DNA of 64,000 bases from Halocynthiibacter sp. SDUM655004 (GTDB lineage: Bacteria > Pseudomonadota > Alphaproteobacteria > Rhodobacterales > Rhodobacteraceae). Shown in pieces: positions 47,082 to 55,534 of this stretch. Below the pieces are notes generated by a model. It searched no databases. It saw only the letters and a program-made list of their open reading frames with translations, and had not been told where the DNA came from. Location: the NCBI RefSeq assembly GCF_026015885.1, contig NZ_JAPDUG010000002.1:806001-870000 (forward strand), written 5' to 3'. Position 1 is the stretch's first letter. Each line of letters starts with the position of its first letter. Made by a program: the position numbers and the translations under genes.

Positions 47082-48464
47082 ATGAGCCAGAATCCGCCAG
47101 AACTCCGCCCCGACCTTGCACCACGCGCGCAAATCTCTGACCCCATTCGAGAGGGCCAGCCGAAAATCGGTATGGTGAGCCTTGGGTGCCCGAAAGCATT
47201 GGTGGATAGCGAGCGCATCCTTACACGTCTGCGCGCCGAAGGGTATGCTATCTCTCCGGACTATGGCGGAGCAGAGGCTGTGATCGTCAATACCTGCGGT
47301 TTTCTGGATAGTGCGAAGGCAGAGAGCCTTGAGGCGATTGGCGAAGCGATCAACGAAAACGGCCGCGTCATTGTAACGGGATGTTTGGGCGCAGAACCTG
47401 AATACATTACCGGTGCGCATCCAAGCGTTTTGGCCGTAACTGGCCCACACCAATACGAGCAAGTGCTTGATGCGGTTCACCAAGCTGTGCCGCCAAGCCC
47501 CGATCCGTTTGTTGACCTTCTTCCCGCCCGCGGGGTTTCGCTAACACCGCGCCACTTTAGCTATCTCAAAATTTCCGAGGGCTGTAACCACAAATGCAAA
47601 TTCTGCATTATTCCCGACATGCGCGGCAAACTTCAGTCGCGCCCTGCACACGCAGTTTTGCGCGAGGCAGAAAAGCTTGTTGATGCGGGCGTGAAGGAAC
47701 TCTTGGTCATCTCACAAGACACCAGCGCCTACGGCCTTGACCGCAAGTATGATGTAAACCCTTGGAAAGATGGCGAAGTGCGTAGCCACATCACTGATCT
47801 CGCTCGCGAACTGGGGAGTTTGGGCGCTTGGGTTCGGCTGCACTATGTTTATCCCTATCCCCATGTACGTGATCTCATTCCGTTGATGGCGGATGGACAT
47901 ATTCTCCCTTATCTCGACATCCCGTTTCAACACAGCCACCCAGATGTTCTGCGTCGTATGGCACGCCCCGCAGCCGGCGCCAAAACGCTGGACGAAATCA
48001 ATGCGTGGCGCGAAATTTGCCCCGACATAACGCTGCGCAGCACTTTTATCGTCGGCTATCCTGGTGAAACCGAAGAAGAGTTTCAGCATCTGCTCGACTG
48101 GCTGCAAGAGGCGCAACTCGATCGCGTAGGCTGCTTCCAATACGAGAACGTCGAAGGCGCGCGAAGCAATGCCCTCCCCGATCACGTTCCTGCCGAAGTA
48201 AAAGAAGAGCGTTGGCACCGATTTATGGAAGTTTCGCAATCCATCTCGGCCGCGAAACTTGAGCGCAAGGTCGGAACGCTTCAGGACGTCATTGTTGATG
48301 AAGTGGACGACGAAGCCGCCACATGCCGTACCAAAGCCGATGCGCCCGAAATCGACGGAAACCTGTTTATCGACGAAGGGTTTGAGGACCTCAAACCGGG
48401 CGATATGCTTACGGTAAAAGTAGATGAGGCAAGTGAATACGACCTTTGGGGCAAAGCCGTTTAG
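47082..48464 (+). CDS. rimO: Ribosomal protein S12 methylthiotransferase
   Basis: Radical SAM enzyme that methylthiolates an aspartate of ribosomal protein S12. The 460-residue protein has the UPF0004 domain with [15 protein letters not shown] (about 31-45), NTCGFLDSA and [11 protein letters not shown], the radical SAM cluster [11 protein letters not shown] (CxxxCxxC, about 168-178) and a C-terminal TRAM domain. The ATG at 47082 is preferred over one 57 bp upstream because the conserved region starts soon after it. It ends with a 4-base overlap with the convergent tadA. Confidence 0.96.
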   Translation: MSQNPPELRPDLAPRAQISDPIREGQPKIGMVSLGCPKALVDSERILTRLRAEGYAISPDYGGAEAVIVNTCGFLDSAKAESLEAIGEAINENGRVIVTGCLGAEPEYITGAHPSVLAVTGPHQYEQVLDAVHQAVPPSPDPFVDLLPARGVSLTPRHFSYLKISEGCNHKCKFCIIPDMRGKLQSRPAHAVLREAEKLVDAGVKELLVISQDTSAYGLDRKYDVNPWKDGEVRSHITDLARELGSLGAWVRLHYVYPYPHVRDLIPLMADGHILPYLDIPFQHSHPDVLRRMARPAAGAKTLDEINAWREICPDITLRSTFIVGYPGETEEEFQHLLDWLQEAQLDRVGCFQYENVEGARSNALPDHVPAEVKEERWHRFMEVSQSISAAKLERKVGTLQDVIVDEVDDEAATCRTKADAPEIDGNLFIDEGFEDLKPGDMLTVKVDEASEYDLWGKAV

Positions 48465-48913
48465 CGGCGAGATTTGAAGAAGCTTTTTAGCAGCTCTTCT
48501 GACTCTTGCGCCGAAATGCCATCATATACTTCAGGAACATGATGCGCCTGCGGGTGCGCGAAAATTCGCGGCCCCTGCGCAATACCGCCGGACTTTGGGT
48601 CGGCCGCCCCATAATAAACACGCCGGAGACGCGCAGCTGAAATGGCCATTGCACACATCGGACAAGGCTCAAGCGTGACGTAAAGATCGCAATCAGTAAG
48701 ACGCTCGGTCTGAAGCTTTGAACATGCTTCTCTTATGACAAGAACCTCTGCGTGTGCGGTCGGGTCATTAAGCTCACGAGTCCGATTGCCATTCTCTGCA
48801 AGCACTTCACCAGATCCAGAGACCAGCACCGCGCCAACAGGCACTTCCCCACGCTTTGCAGCGTTCTTTGCTTGGATAAGCGCATGTTTCATATGGCTGT
48901 TGAAGCGTGTCAT
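48461..48913 (-). CDS. tadA: tRNA-specific adenosine deaminase
   Basis: Deaminates adenosine 34 of tRNA-Arg(ACG) to inosine. The 150-residue protein has the zinc motif [14 protein letters not shown] (His and catalytic Glu) and [15 protein letters not shown] (two Cys). The ATG at 48913 fits the family; further upstream frame to 48967 lacks support. It is divergent from the pseudouridine synthase gene and overlaps the rimO stop on the other strand. Confidence 0.94.
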   Translation of the reverse strand: MTRFNSHMKHALIQAKNAAKRGEVPVGAVLVSGSGEVLAENGNRTRELNDPTAHAEVLVIREACSKLQTERLTDCDLYVTLEPCPMCAMAISAARLRRVYYGAADPKSGGIAQGPRIFAHPQAHHVPEVYDGISAQESEELLKSFFKSRR

Positions 48914-48988
48914 GGCATCGTTTTGCCTCGTTCTGGGTTCTATGCCAAGCTGCTTTCTATTCTCCAAGAACTGCTATAGAGCGAGCCT

Positions 48989-49912
48989 ATGGAAAAATCA
49001 GCCAATACACCGACCACAAAATCAGGCGACCGGATCGCCAAAGTCCTAGCCCGAGCGGGCGTTGCGTCGCGCCGCGAGGCCGAGCGGATGATTGAAGCTG
49101 GTCGGGTATCGGTCAATGGCAAGGTAATAGACAGCCCCGCTTTGAACGTTACTGAAAAGGACAAGATCGAAGTCGACGGGAAGCCGCTTGCCGAACCAGA
49201 GCACGCACGTATGTGGCTTTACTATAAGCCGCTCGGCCTCGTGACGACAGAAAGCGACGAAAAAGGCCGAGAGACAGTATTTGACGCCCTGCCAGAAGAG
49301 TTGGGGCGCGTTTTGAGCGTTGGCCGGCTGGACATCAATTCGGAGGGGCTCCTGCTTCTAACGAATGACGGCGGCATTAAACGCAAGCTTGAGTTGCCTT
49401 CTACCGGATGGCTGCGCCGCTATCGCGTACGTGTGAATGGCCGCCCCGATGAAACAACCCTTGAACCGTTGCGCAAAGGGATCAGCGTGGATGGAGAAAC
49501 TTTCCAGCCCATGATCGTATCTCTAGACCGCCAACAAGGCGCAAACGCGTGGCTCACGGTCTCTATTCGCGAAGGTAAAAACCGCGAGATCCGGCGCGCT
49601 ATGGCGGCGATTGGGCTAACTGTGAACCGCTTGTTGCGTGTATCTTATGGTCCGTTCAGGCTTGGAGAACTTAAGCCCGGTGAGGTCGAAGAAGTGAAGC
49701 AGCGTGTCCTACGCGACCAACTCGGCCTCGCGCAGGATGAAGGGAAACCTTCAAAGCCAATGCCAGTGCGAAAACGCAAAGAACTTGCAACAAAAGGCAA
49801 GGCAGCAGGTTTCAAGGGAGCGGCGAAATCTGGCGCTTTCGGTGCAAAATCCGCGAAGAAGCCACGCAAGACAACAAGCGCTCGACCACCGCATAAGCGC
49901 AATAAATCCTAG
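48989..49912 (+). CDS. RsuA/RluB-family rRNA pseudouridine synthase
   Basis: Modifies uridine in ribosomal RNA, most likely U2605 of 23S rRNA as RluB does (assignment by resemblance). The 307-residue protein has an N-terminal S4 domain (RIAKVLARAGVASRREAERMIEAG, about 14-37), the catalytic GRLDINSEGLLLLTND (Asp, about 113), RKIRRAMAAIGLTVNRL-type end motif KNREIRRAMAAIGLTV and a basic C-terminal tail (about 250-307, KGAAKSGAFGAKSAKKPRKT) that may bind RNA. It is divergent from tadA across 75 bp. Confidence 0.92.
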   Translation: MEKSANTPTTKSGDRIAKVLARAGVASRREAERMIEAGRVSVNGKVIDSPALNVTEKDKIEVDGKPLAEPEHARMWLYYKPLGLVTTESDEKGRETVFDALPEELGRVLSVGRLDINSEGLLLLTNDGGIKRKLELPSTGWLRRYRVRVNGRPDETTLEPLRKGISVDGETFQPMIVSLDRQQGANAWLTVSIREGKNREIRRAMAAIGLTVNRLLRVSYGPFRLGELKPGEVEEVKQRVLRDQLGLAQDEGKPSKPMPVRKRKELATKGKAAGFKGAAKSGAFGAKSAKKPRKTTSARPPHKRNKS

Positions 49913-50107
49913 GCGATTTCGCGACTGTAAGCTCCTTAAGCGACAGGCAAGAATTTTAAGCGCGCCAGCTTCGAATGGGGCAGCGCATTCTGTCGTGCTT
50001 CGCTCATCCGAAATTTCCCCCTTAAAAATTCGGGTCATGCGCTAGCATGAATCGGTGTACTGCCCTATATCTTAAAGTAATTTTAAAGCACCCGCATGGG
50101 GGAATTC

Positions 50108-50191
50108 ATGGCTGGGACAGGTATTCAAAAACTTGCGTTCATTCTTTTGGTGGTATTGACGCTTTATGTTTCAATCTCCGGAGGGGCATAA
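50108..50191 (+). CDS. 27-residue membrane peptide heading the XpaC-TelA operon
   Basis: Short frame starting MAGTGIQKLAF and continuing with a single hydrophobic helix (FILLVVLTLYVSI) and a SGGA end. GGGGGA lies 4 bases before the ATG. The stop TAA shares its last base with the ATG of the XpaC gene (TAATG), so translation is probably coupled. The ribosome-binding site of XpaC lies within its last codons. It reads as a real, single-span membrane peptide; no homologue is known to me. Confidence 0.65.
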   Translation: MAGTGIQKLAFILLVVLTLYVSISGGA

Positions 50192-51069
50192 TGGCCCAGC
50201 GCTTCGGAGGGAAATACAGCCCGAACGGCGCGACAGAGGGGCAATCTCAGCCCCCTTCACACCCGTTTCGCGGCAAGAAACCGGCGCGCGCTGCCGCGCG
50301 ACTTAACGTCCTTTTCTTTACCCCGCTGCCACTTGCCCTGCTCGCGTTCTTTCGCGAGCCCGCTCAAATGGCTCTCTCTCTCCTCGCAGTAGCGCTGCTG
50401 TTGGCGGCTGCGTGGCTTACCCGTGAAGGTGTACTTGCCCACGAAGCTTATGATTCAAGGCGCGTTGCCCGAAAACCCGCGTTTCCACGCAAGATATTTG
50501 GCTCGGTTTTAACTGGCTGTGGGCTTGGTGTTGCCGGACTTGCTGGCGGCGGCGAAGTGTTTGAAGCTGGCCTCTATTTTACTTTGGGGTCTGCACTTCA
50601 TTTGATTTCGTTCGGCCCTGACCCTTTGAAATCCAAAGGGACCGAAGGTGCAGACGAATTTCAACAAGATCGGGTTGCCCGCGCAGTTGCAGAAGCGGAA
50701 AAACACCTTGAGTACATGTCAAAGGCGATCCGACGTGCGGAAGACCGACAGCTAATTGCTCGCGTCGAACAGTTCCAGACTGTCGCGCGCGATCTCTTTC
50801 GGACCGTTGAGGAAGATCCGCGCGACCTTTCCGCCGCACGTCGCTACATGGGCGTCTATCTAATGGGTGCACGAGACGCGACAACCAAATTTGCCGACAT
50901 TTACAGCCGCACGCAGAACCAGCAAGCCAGACTAGACTACGAGAATTTACTTACTGACCTTGAAACAAATTTCGCAGCCCGCACGCGTTCACTTCTAGAA
51001 GCGGACAAAGGCGATCTTGATGTTGAAATCGAAGTCCTTCGAGAGCGCTTAGCGCGCGAAGGTGTATAG
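50191..51069 (+). CDS. XpaC-like (5-bromo-4-chloroindolyl phosphate hydrolysis) protein
   Basis: Protein of 292 residues of the XpaC family. The N-terminus is polar and disordered (AQRFGGKYSPNGATEGQSQPP). Two hydrophobic segments follow at about 40-78 (LNVLFFTPLPLALLAFF, MALSLLAVALLLAAAWLT), and a glycine-rich pair at about 105-140 (IFGSVLTGCGLGVAGLAGG). The C-terminal 140 residues form a charged, helical cytoplasmic domain. XpaC often stands beside TelA. The name comes from a Bacillus phenotype; the real activity is unknown. It starts with TAATG on the small peptide gene, and TelA follows 8 bp later. Confidence 0.85.
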   Translation: MAQRFGGKYSPNGATEGQSQPPSHPFRGKKPARAAARLNVLFFTPLPLALLAFFREPAQMALSLLAVALLLAAAWLTREGVLAHEAYDSRRVARKPAFPRKIFGSVLTGCGLGVAGLAGGGEVFEAGLYFTLGSALHLISFGPDPLKSKGTEGADEFQQDRVARAVAEAEKHLEYMSKAIRRAEDRQLIARVEQFQTVARDLFRTVEEDPRDLSAARRYMGVYLMGARDATTKFADIYSRTQNQQARLDYENLLTDLETNFAARTRSLLEADKGDLDVEIEVLRERLAREGV

Positions 51070-51077
51070 GGGGAATT

Positions 51078-52265
51078 ATGGACGAAAACATTCGCAAACA
51101 AGCCGAGAAAGCAACCGAATTGGTTGAAGAGGTCGCAAAAGTTGAGCTGGCAGAGCCCTCAAACAGCCTTGTTTCACTCAAGGAAGCCGAACCACCTATC
51201 GCGGAAGAAATCCAAAAACGTATGGATGAGTTAGATCTGACTGATACAGGATCAATTGTGAACTTCGGTTCATCCGCACAAGCAGAGTTGCAAACCATTT
51301 CGCAAGCTATGCTGAGCGATGTGAAGAATAAGGATGTCGGCCCCGCTGGTGACAGCCTGAGAAGCATTGTTTCGACGATACGCGGCTTTAGTGTTTCTGA
51401 GCTAGACGTTCGGCGGAAGCGCAGTTGGTGGGAACGCCTCACCGGACGCGCCGCTCCTTTTGCAAAATTTCTTGCAAAGTTCGAGGACGTTCAGGGGCAA
51501 ATCGACAAGATTACTGACAGCCTCCTCACACATGAGCACAAGCTGCTGAAGGATATTAAGTCGCTTGATAACCTGTATGACAAGACCCTGAGCTTCTATG
51601 ATGAACTCGGGCTGTACATCACAGCAGGCGAAGAAAAAATCGAAGAACTCGACACAAAGACCATTCCAGAGAAAGAGGCTGCAGTTAACAAAGCCGCCGA
51701 AAACGACGCTGTGATGGCGGCCCAAGAGCTTCGTGACATTCGCGCAGCACGGGATGATCTTGAGCGTCGCGTTCACGACCTAAAGCTTACACGACAAGTC
51801 ACAATGCAGAGTTTGCCGTCCATTCGTCTCGTACAAGAGAATGACAAATCTCTCGTTACGAAAATCAACTCTACTTTGGTCAACACCGTTCCGCTTTGGG
51901 AAACCCAATTGGCCCAAGCCGTCACAATTCAACGCAGCTCCGAAGCAGCACATGCCGTTAGAGATGCAAATGATTTGACGAACGAATTGCTAACTGCCAA
52001 CGCCGATAACCTTCGCCAAGCCAACAAAGTTGTCAGAGAAGAAATGGAGCGTGGTGTATTCGATATTGAGGCCGTGAAAGCAGCGAATGAAACTCTGATC
52101 GGTACAATCAACGATAGCCTTGCCATCGCTGACGAAGGCAAACGCCGACGCGCCGAAGCAGAAGAAGAGCTTGTCCGTCTCGAGCACGAGCTTAAAGAAA
52201 CTCTCGCATCAGCAAAGGCGCGCGGAGACAAGACCGGAAGTGAAATCGGGACGTCCGTGAACTAA
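51078..52265 (+). CDS. TelA-type toxic anion resistance protein
   Basis: Soluble, almost entirely helical protein of 395 residues of the TelA family. Typical segments: SIVNFGSSAQAELQTISQAML (about 55-75), FEDVQGQIDKITDSLLTHEHKLLKDIKSLDNLYD and QSLPSIRLVQENDKSLVTKINSTLVNTVPLWETQLAQAV. Family members are associated with tellurite and other envelope stresses; the mechanism is not known. GGGGGAATT precedes the ATG. Its stop shares a base with the next start (TAATG). Confidence 0.9.
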   Translation: MDENIRKQAEKATELVEEVAKVELAEPSNSLVSLKEAEPPIAEEIQKRMDELDLTDTGSIVNFGSSAQAELQTISQAMLSDVKNKDVGPAGDSLRSIVSTIRGFSVSELDVRRKRSWWERLTGRAAPFAKFLAKFEDVQGQIDKITDSLLTHEHKLLKDIKSLDNLYDKTLSFYDELGLYITAGEEKIEELDTKTIPEKEAAVNKAAENDAVMAAQELRDIRAARDDLERRVHDLKLTRQVTMQSLPSIRLVQENDKSLVTKINSTLVNTVPLWETQLAQAVTIQRSSEAAHAVRDANDLTNELLTANADNLRQANKVVREEMERGVFDIEAVKAANETLIGTINDSLAIADEGKRRRAEAEEELVRLEHELKETLASAKARGDKTGSEIGTSVN

Positions 52266-53224
52266 TGAGCACAGTCCGGCGCGCATTAAAAACTGTTGGA
52301 GCAGCGAGCATTCTTTTGCTCGCTGCCTGTCAGAGCGCGCCGCCACCAATGCCGATGCCGAAACCGCGCCCAGAAGCCCCTGCGCCGACGCGCTCGGAAC
52401 TGAGTGAGTTCTATATTCAGCATTTCGCTAGCCTCCAAGAAGACTATCTTGTTCGCGGTTTGCTGCGCACGGATGGAGGCGGCGTTGACGTTCCGTTTGA
52501 CGCGAACGACCTCACGCAGAATTTTATGAAAATCGCATTCTTTGCGGAGTTTTCGCCGCTCAACGACCGCCTCATCGCGCAGGAAATGGCAACACCCCTA
52601 CGTCGTTGGGAAAGACCCGTTGTTATCAGCGTCGAGTTCGGAGAGTCTGTTTCACCGGAAAGCCGCCGCAAAGATACATCTGAAGTCGAGCGATTTGCGC
52701 GCAGGCTGGCATCGGCAACAAAGCATCCTATTTCAACAGGATCGGCAAGGAACGCTAATCTTCATGTGCTGATTTTGAACGAGGATGAACGGCGCGAAAT
52801 AGCGCCTCTCTTGCAAGAGTACGTACCCGGCATTGCTCAAAGAGAAGTCAACGCACTGATAAACATCACGAAAAATGACCTGTGCATCACTCAATCCCAC
52901 AGCGAAAGCGGCAACCCCAACGTCATAGGAAGCGCGGTTGTTATCATTCGAGAAGAGCATCCAGACTTGCTTCGCCAAAGCTGCATTCACGAAGAAATTG
53001 CGCAAAGCCTAGGACTATCAAACGACAGCGATGCCGCGCGACCATCGATTTTCAACGATGACGAGGAGTTCGCTTTGCTAACGACACATGACGAGCAACT
53101 GCTTCGAATTTTATATGACTCTCGGCTTTCCGCTGGAATGGATGCGAGTACGGCCCGCCCGATCGTCAATGAAATTGCCACAGAATTGATGGGTGGCGAA
53201 AAGATAGCCCAATCAGGGAGGTAG
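52265..53224 (+). CDS. DUF2927 lipoprotein
   Basis: Probable lipoprotein of 319 residues. The signal ends in the lipobox LLAAC (Cys22), followed by a Pro-rich linker (SAPPPMPMPKPRPEAPAPT). The DUF2927 domain contains CIHEEIAQSLGLSNDSD at about 240-256, resembling a HExxH-type metallopeptidase site in which the last histidine is Gln. SIFNDDEEFALLTTHDEQLLRILYD is a later conserved stretch. It is coupled to TelA by TAATG and is followed 2 bp later by the SPFH gene. Possible peptidase activity is unproven. Confidence 0.82.
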   Translation: MSTVRRALKTVGAASILLLAACQSAPPPMPMPKPRPEAPAPTRSELSEFYIQHFASLQEDYLVRGLLRTDGGGVDVPFDANDLTQNFMKIAFFAEFSPLNDRLIAQEMATPLRRWERPVVISVEFGESVSPESRRKDTSEVERFARRLASATKHPISTGSARNANLHVLILNEDERREIAPLLQEYVPGIAQREVNALINITKNDLCITQSHSESGNPNVIGSAVVIIREEHPDLLRQSCIHEEIAQSLGLSNDSDAARPSIFNDDEEFALLTTHDEQLLRILYDSRLSAGMDASTARPIVNEIATELMGGEKIAQSGR

Positions 53225-53226
53225 AA

Positions 53227-54330
53227 ATGGGAATTTTTGATTTTCTTACCGGTGAGTTCATTGATGTCATTCATTGGACCGACGACACGCGCGATACCAT
53301 GGTTTGGCGATTTGAGCGTGAAGGACACGAGATTAAGTACGGTGCAAAGCTGACTGTTCGTGAAGGGCAGGCCGCAGTTTTCATCCACGAGGGGCAACTG
53401 GCGGATGTCTTCACGCCCGGACTCTACCTTCTTGAAACCAACAATATGCCCGTACTGACAACGCTGCAGCACTGGGACCATGGCTTCAAAAGCCCCTTCA
53501 AATCCGAAATTTATTTTGTGAACACCACTCGGTTCAACGACCTTAAGTGGGGGACGAAGAATCCGATCATTTGCCGCGATCCTGAGTTTGGTCCGGTGCG
53601 CCTACGGGCTTATGGCACCTATAGTGTGCGTGTGTCCGACCCGGCGGTATTTCTGCGCGAGATTGTCGGGACCGATGGTGAATTCACGATGGATGAGATA
53701 AGCTTCCAGATACGAAATATAATCGTTCAAGAGTTTAGCCGTTCGATTGCCGGAAGCGGCATTCCAGTCTTGGACATGGCGGCAAACACCGCTGACTTGA
53801 GCAAACTCATAGCCAGTCAGATCAGCGCCCAAGTCGCAGAGTATGGACTGGTTTTACCCGAATTATACATCGAAAATATAAGCCTACCCCCAGCAGTAGA
53901 AGCAGCCCTCGACAAAAGGACATCGGTCGGAATTGTTGGAGACATGGCAACCTACACCCAGTTCTCCGCTGCTGAAGCGATGACAGCCGCTGCACAAAAC
54001 CCAGCGGGCGGCGGAATGGCCGCCGGCATGGGGGCCGGAATGGGGCTCGCCATGGCGGGCCAACTCGCTGGACCGTGGGGGCCAAGACCCGCCTCTCCTC
54101 CCAGCGCACCTCCGCCGCCACCGGTTGAAAAAGTATGGCACATCGCAAAAAATGGTGAAACAACAGGCCCATTCTCTAGGGCAACTATGGGGCAAATGGC
54201 GACCGACGGGCGCCTCACACGCGAAAGCTTAGTTTGGACCGCTGGGCTCGATGGGTGGAAGAAAGCAGAAGACGTTTCAGACCTCGCAACCCTGTTTACG
54301 GTGCTACCCCCACCGCCCCCGCTACCTTAG
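53227..54330 (+). CDS. SPFH-domain protein with C-terminal GYF-like domain
   Basis: Protein of 367 residues. The N-terminus (about 1-245) is an SPFH/virion-core-like domain of the B. subtilis YdjI type (IHWTDDTRDTMVWRFE..., GAKLTVREGQAAVFI, LPELYIENISLPPAVEAALDK). A Gly/Ala- and Pro-rich linker (about 258-302) leads to a GYF_2-like domain (WHIAKNGETTGPFSRATM...LVWTAGLDGWKKAEDV, about 306-355), which usually binds proline-rich peptides. The C-terminus ends LPPPPPLP, itself Pro-rich. It is likely a membrane-recruiting scaffold. AGGGAGG lies upstream. Confidence 0.85.
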   Translation: MGIFDFLTGEFIDVIHWTDDTRDTMVWRFEREGHEIKYGAKLTVREGQAAVFIHEGQLADVFTPGLYLLETNNMPVLTTLQHWDHGFKSPFKSEIYFVNTTRFNDLKWGTKNPIICRDPEFGPVRLRAYGTYSVRVSDPAVFLREIVGTDGEFTMDEISFQIRNIIVQEFSRSIAGSGIPVLDMAANTADLSKLIASQISAQVAEYGLVLPELYIENISLPPAVEAALDKRTSVGIVGDMATYTQFSAAEAMTAAAQNPAGGGMAAGMGAGMGLAMAGQLAGPWGPRPASPPSAPPPPPVEKVWHIAKNGETTGPFSRATMGQMATDGRLTRESLVWTAGLDGWKKAEDVSDLATLFTVLPPPPPLP

Positions 54331-54370
54331 AAGCGAGCCTTTTGGGTATGGGATTTGAGGACATTCAGAT

Positions 54371-55450
54371 ATGAACAGCCCCCACGAGGAACACCGTTTC
54401 CCCTGTGAGCAATGTGGTGCGGATCTTAGGTTTTCGCCCGAGACAGGCGTCTTAACCTGCGATCATTGCGGGTTTACCGAAACTGCGGAGAACCCTACCT
54501 CCCCTGAAATTCTAGAGTTGGATTTTCAAGATGCGTTAAGTAATTCGCTGTCCGAAGAACAGTTAGAAGAACGACGCGTCACCAATTGTACAAATTGTGG
54601 CGCTCAAATCACCTTTGATGAGCAGGTCCACGCGGACGAATGCCCGTTTTGTGCCACACCGGTCGTGACTGATACAGGCTTGCATCGCGTGATAAAGCCG
54701 AAAGCGGTTCTCCCTTTTGCTATTCCTGAGAGCGAAGCGCACGATCATATGGAAAAGTGGCTCGGCAGGCTTTGGTTCGCTCCAAACGGGCTTGCCGCTT
54801 ACGCACGTAAAGGGCGCAAAATGCAAGGTGTGTACATACCTTACTGGACGTATGACGCCCAAACCAAAACTCGGTACACTGGCGGCAGAGGAACTGAATA
54901 TACAACAACCAAAACAGTTGTCATTGATGGCAAGCGGCAAAAACGAACTGTTGTGAAAGTTCGGTGGGTTTCTGTCTCCGGTCGGGTATCGCGATTTTTT
55001 GATGACGTTTTGGTTATGGCAAGCCATTCGCTTCCTAAGGGTTACTCAGATGGCTTGCATCCGTGGGACCTCTCATCTCTTGAAACCTATCAGCCACGCT
55101 TTCTTGCCGGTTTTATGTCGGAGGGATACTCAGTTGGACTTGATGAAGGCTTCATTATTGCAAAAGACGTTATGGCCAACCGAATTCGCCGAGACATTCG
55201 TTTCGATATCGGGGGAGACCGTCAAAGAATTGATCGCGCCGAAACTCAGTACTCCGACATAACATTTAAGCACATTTTAGCTCCGATCTGGATGGCCGCA
55301 TACAAGTACAGAGGGAAGTCCTATCGCTTTGTTGTAAATGGCCAAACCGGGAAGGTTCAAGGAGAACGTCCCTATTCAATTTGGAAGATCTTGTTTGCGG
55401 TATTGCTTGCAGTGATAGCGCTTGCCGCAGGTATGTATTTCACGCAGTGA
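54371..55450 (+). CDS. Double zinc-ribbon membrane protein (YdjG-like)
   Basis: Protein of 359 residues. Two zinc ribbons lie at the N-terminus: CEQCG...CDHCG (about 11-34) and CTNCG...CPFCA (about 72-97). The middle part (about 110-330) is a beta-rich domain with VYIPYWTYDAQTKTRYTGGRG. One transmembrane helix near the C-terminus (IWKILFAVLLAVIALAAGMYF, about 336-356) anchors it, leaving the zinc ribbons in the cytoplasm. It resembles YdjG of B. subtilis, which works with the SPFH protein YdjI at the membrane. It starts 40 bp after the SPFH gene; a terminator-type hairpin follows. Confidence 0.82.
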   Translation: MNSPHEEHRFPCEQCGADLRFSPETGVLTCDHCGFTETAENPTSPEILELDFQDALSNSLSEEQLEERRVTNCTNCGAQITFDEQVHADECPFCATPVVTDTGLHRVIKPKAVLPFAIPESEAHDHMEKWLGRLWFAPNGLAAYARKGRKMQGVYIPYWTYDAQTKTRYTGGRGTEYTTTKTVVIDGKRQKRTVVKVRWVSVSGRVSRFFDDVLVMASHSLPKGYSDGLHPWDLSSLETYQPRFLAGFMSEGYSVGLDEGFIIAKDVMANRIRRDIRFDIGGDRQRIDRAETQYSDITFKHILAPIWMAAYKYRGKSYRFVVNGQTGKVQGERPYSIWKILFAVLLAVIALAAGMYFTQ

Positions 55451-55499
55451 CGCTTTTGGTATTGTCTGGCGATTAACGCGCCTAGCGCTCTCTCAAATA

Positions 55500-55528
55500 T
55501 GGCCCACCGAACTAAACCCGGTGGGCCA
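55500..55528. terminator. Hairpin terminator between the stress operon and the chemoreceptor
   Basis: TGGCCCACCG and CGGTGGGCCA form a perfect 10-bp stem with a 9-nt loop, 50 bp after the zinc-ribbon gene and before the convergent chemoreceptor stop. T-runs are short on both sides. Confidence 0.7.
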
Positions 55529-55534
55529 TTACAT

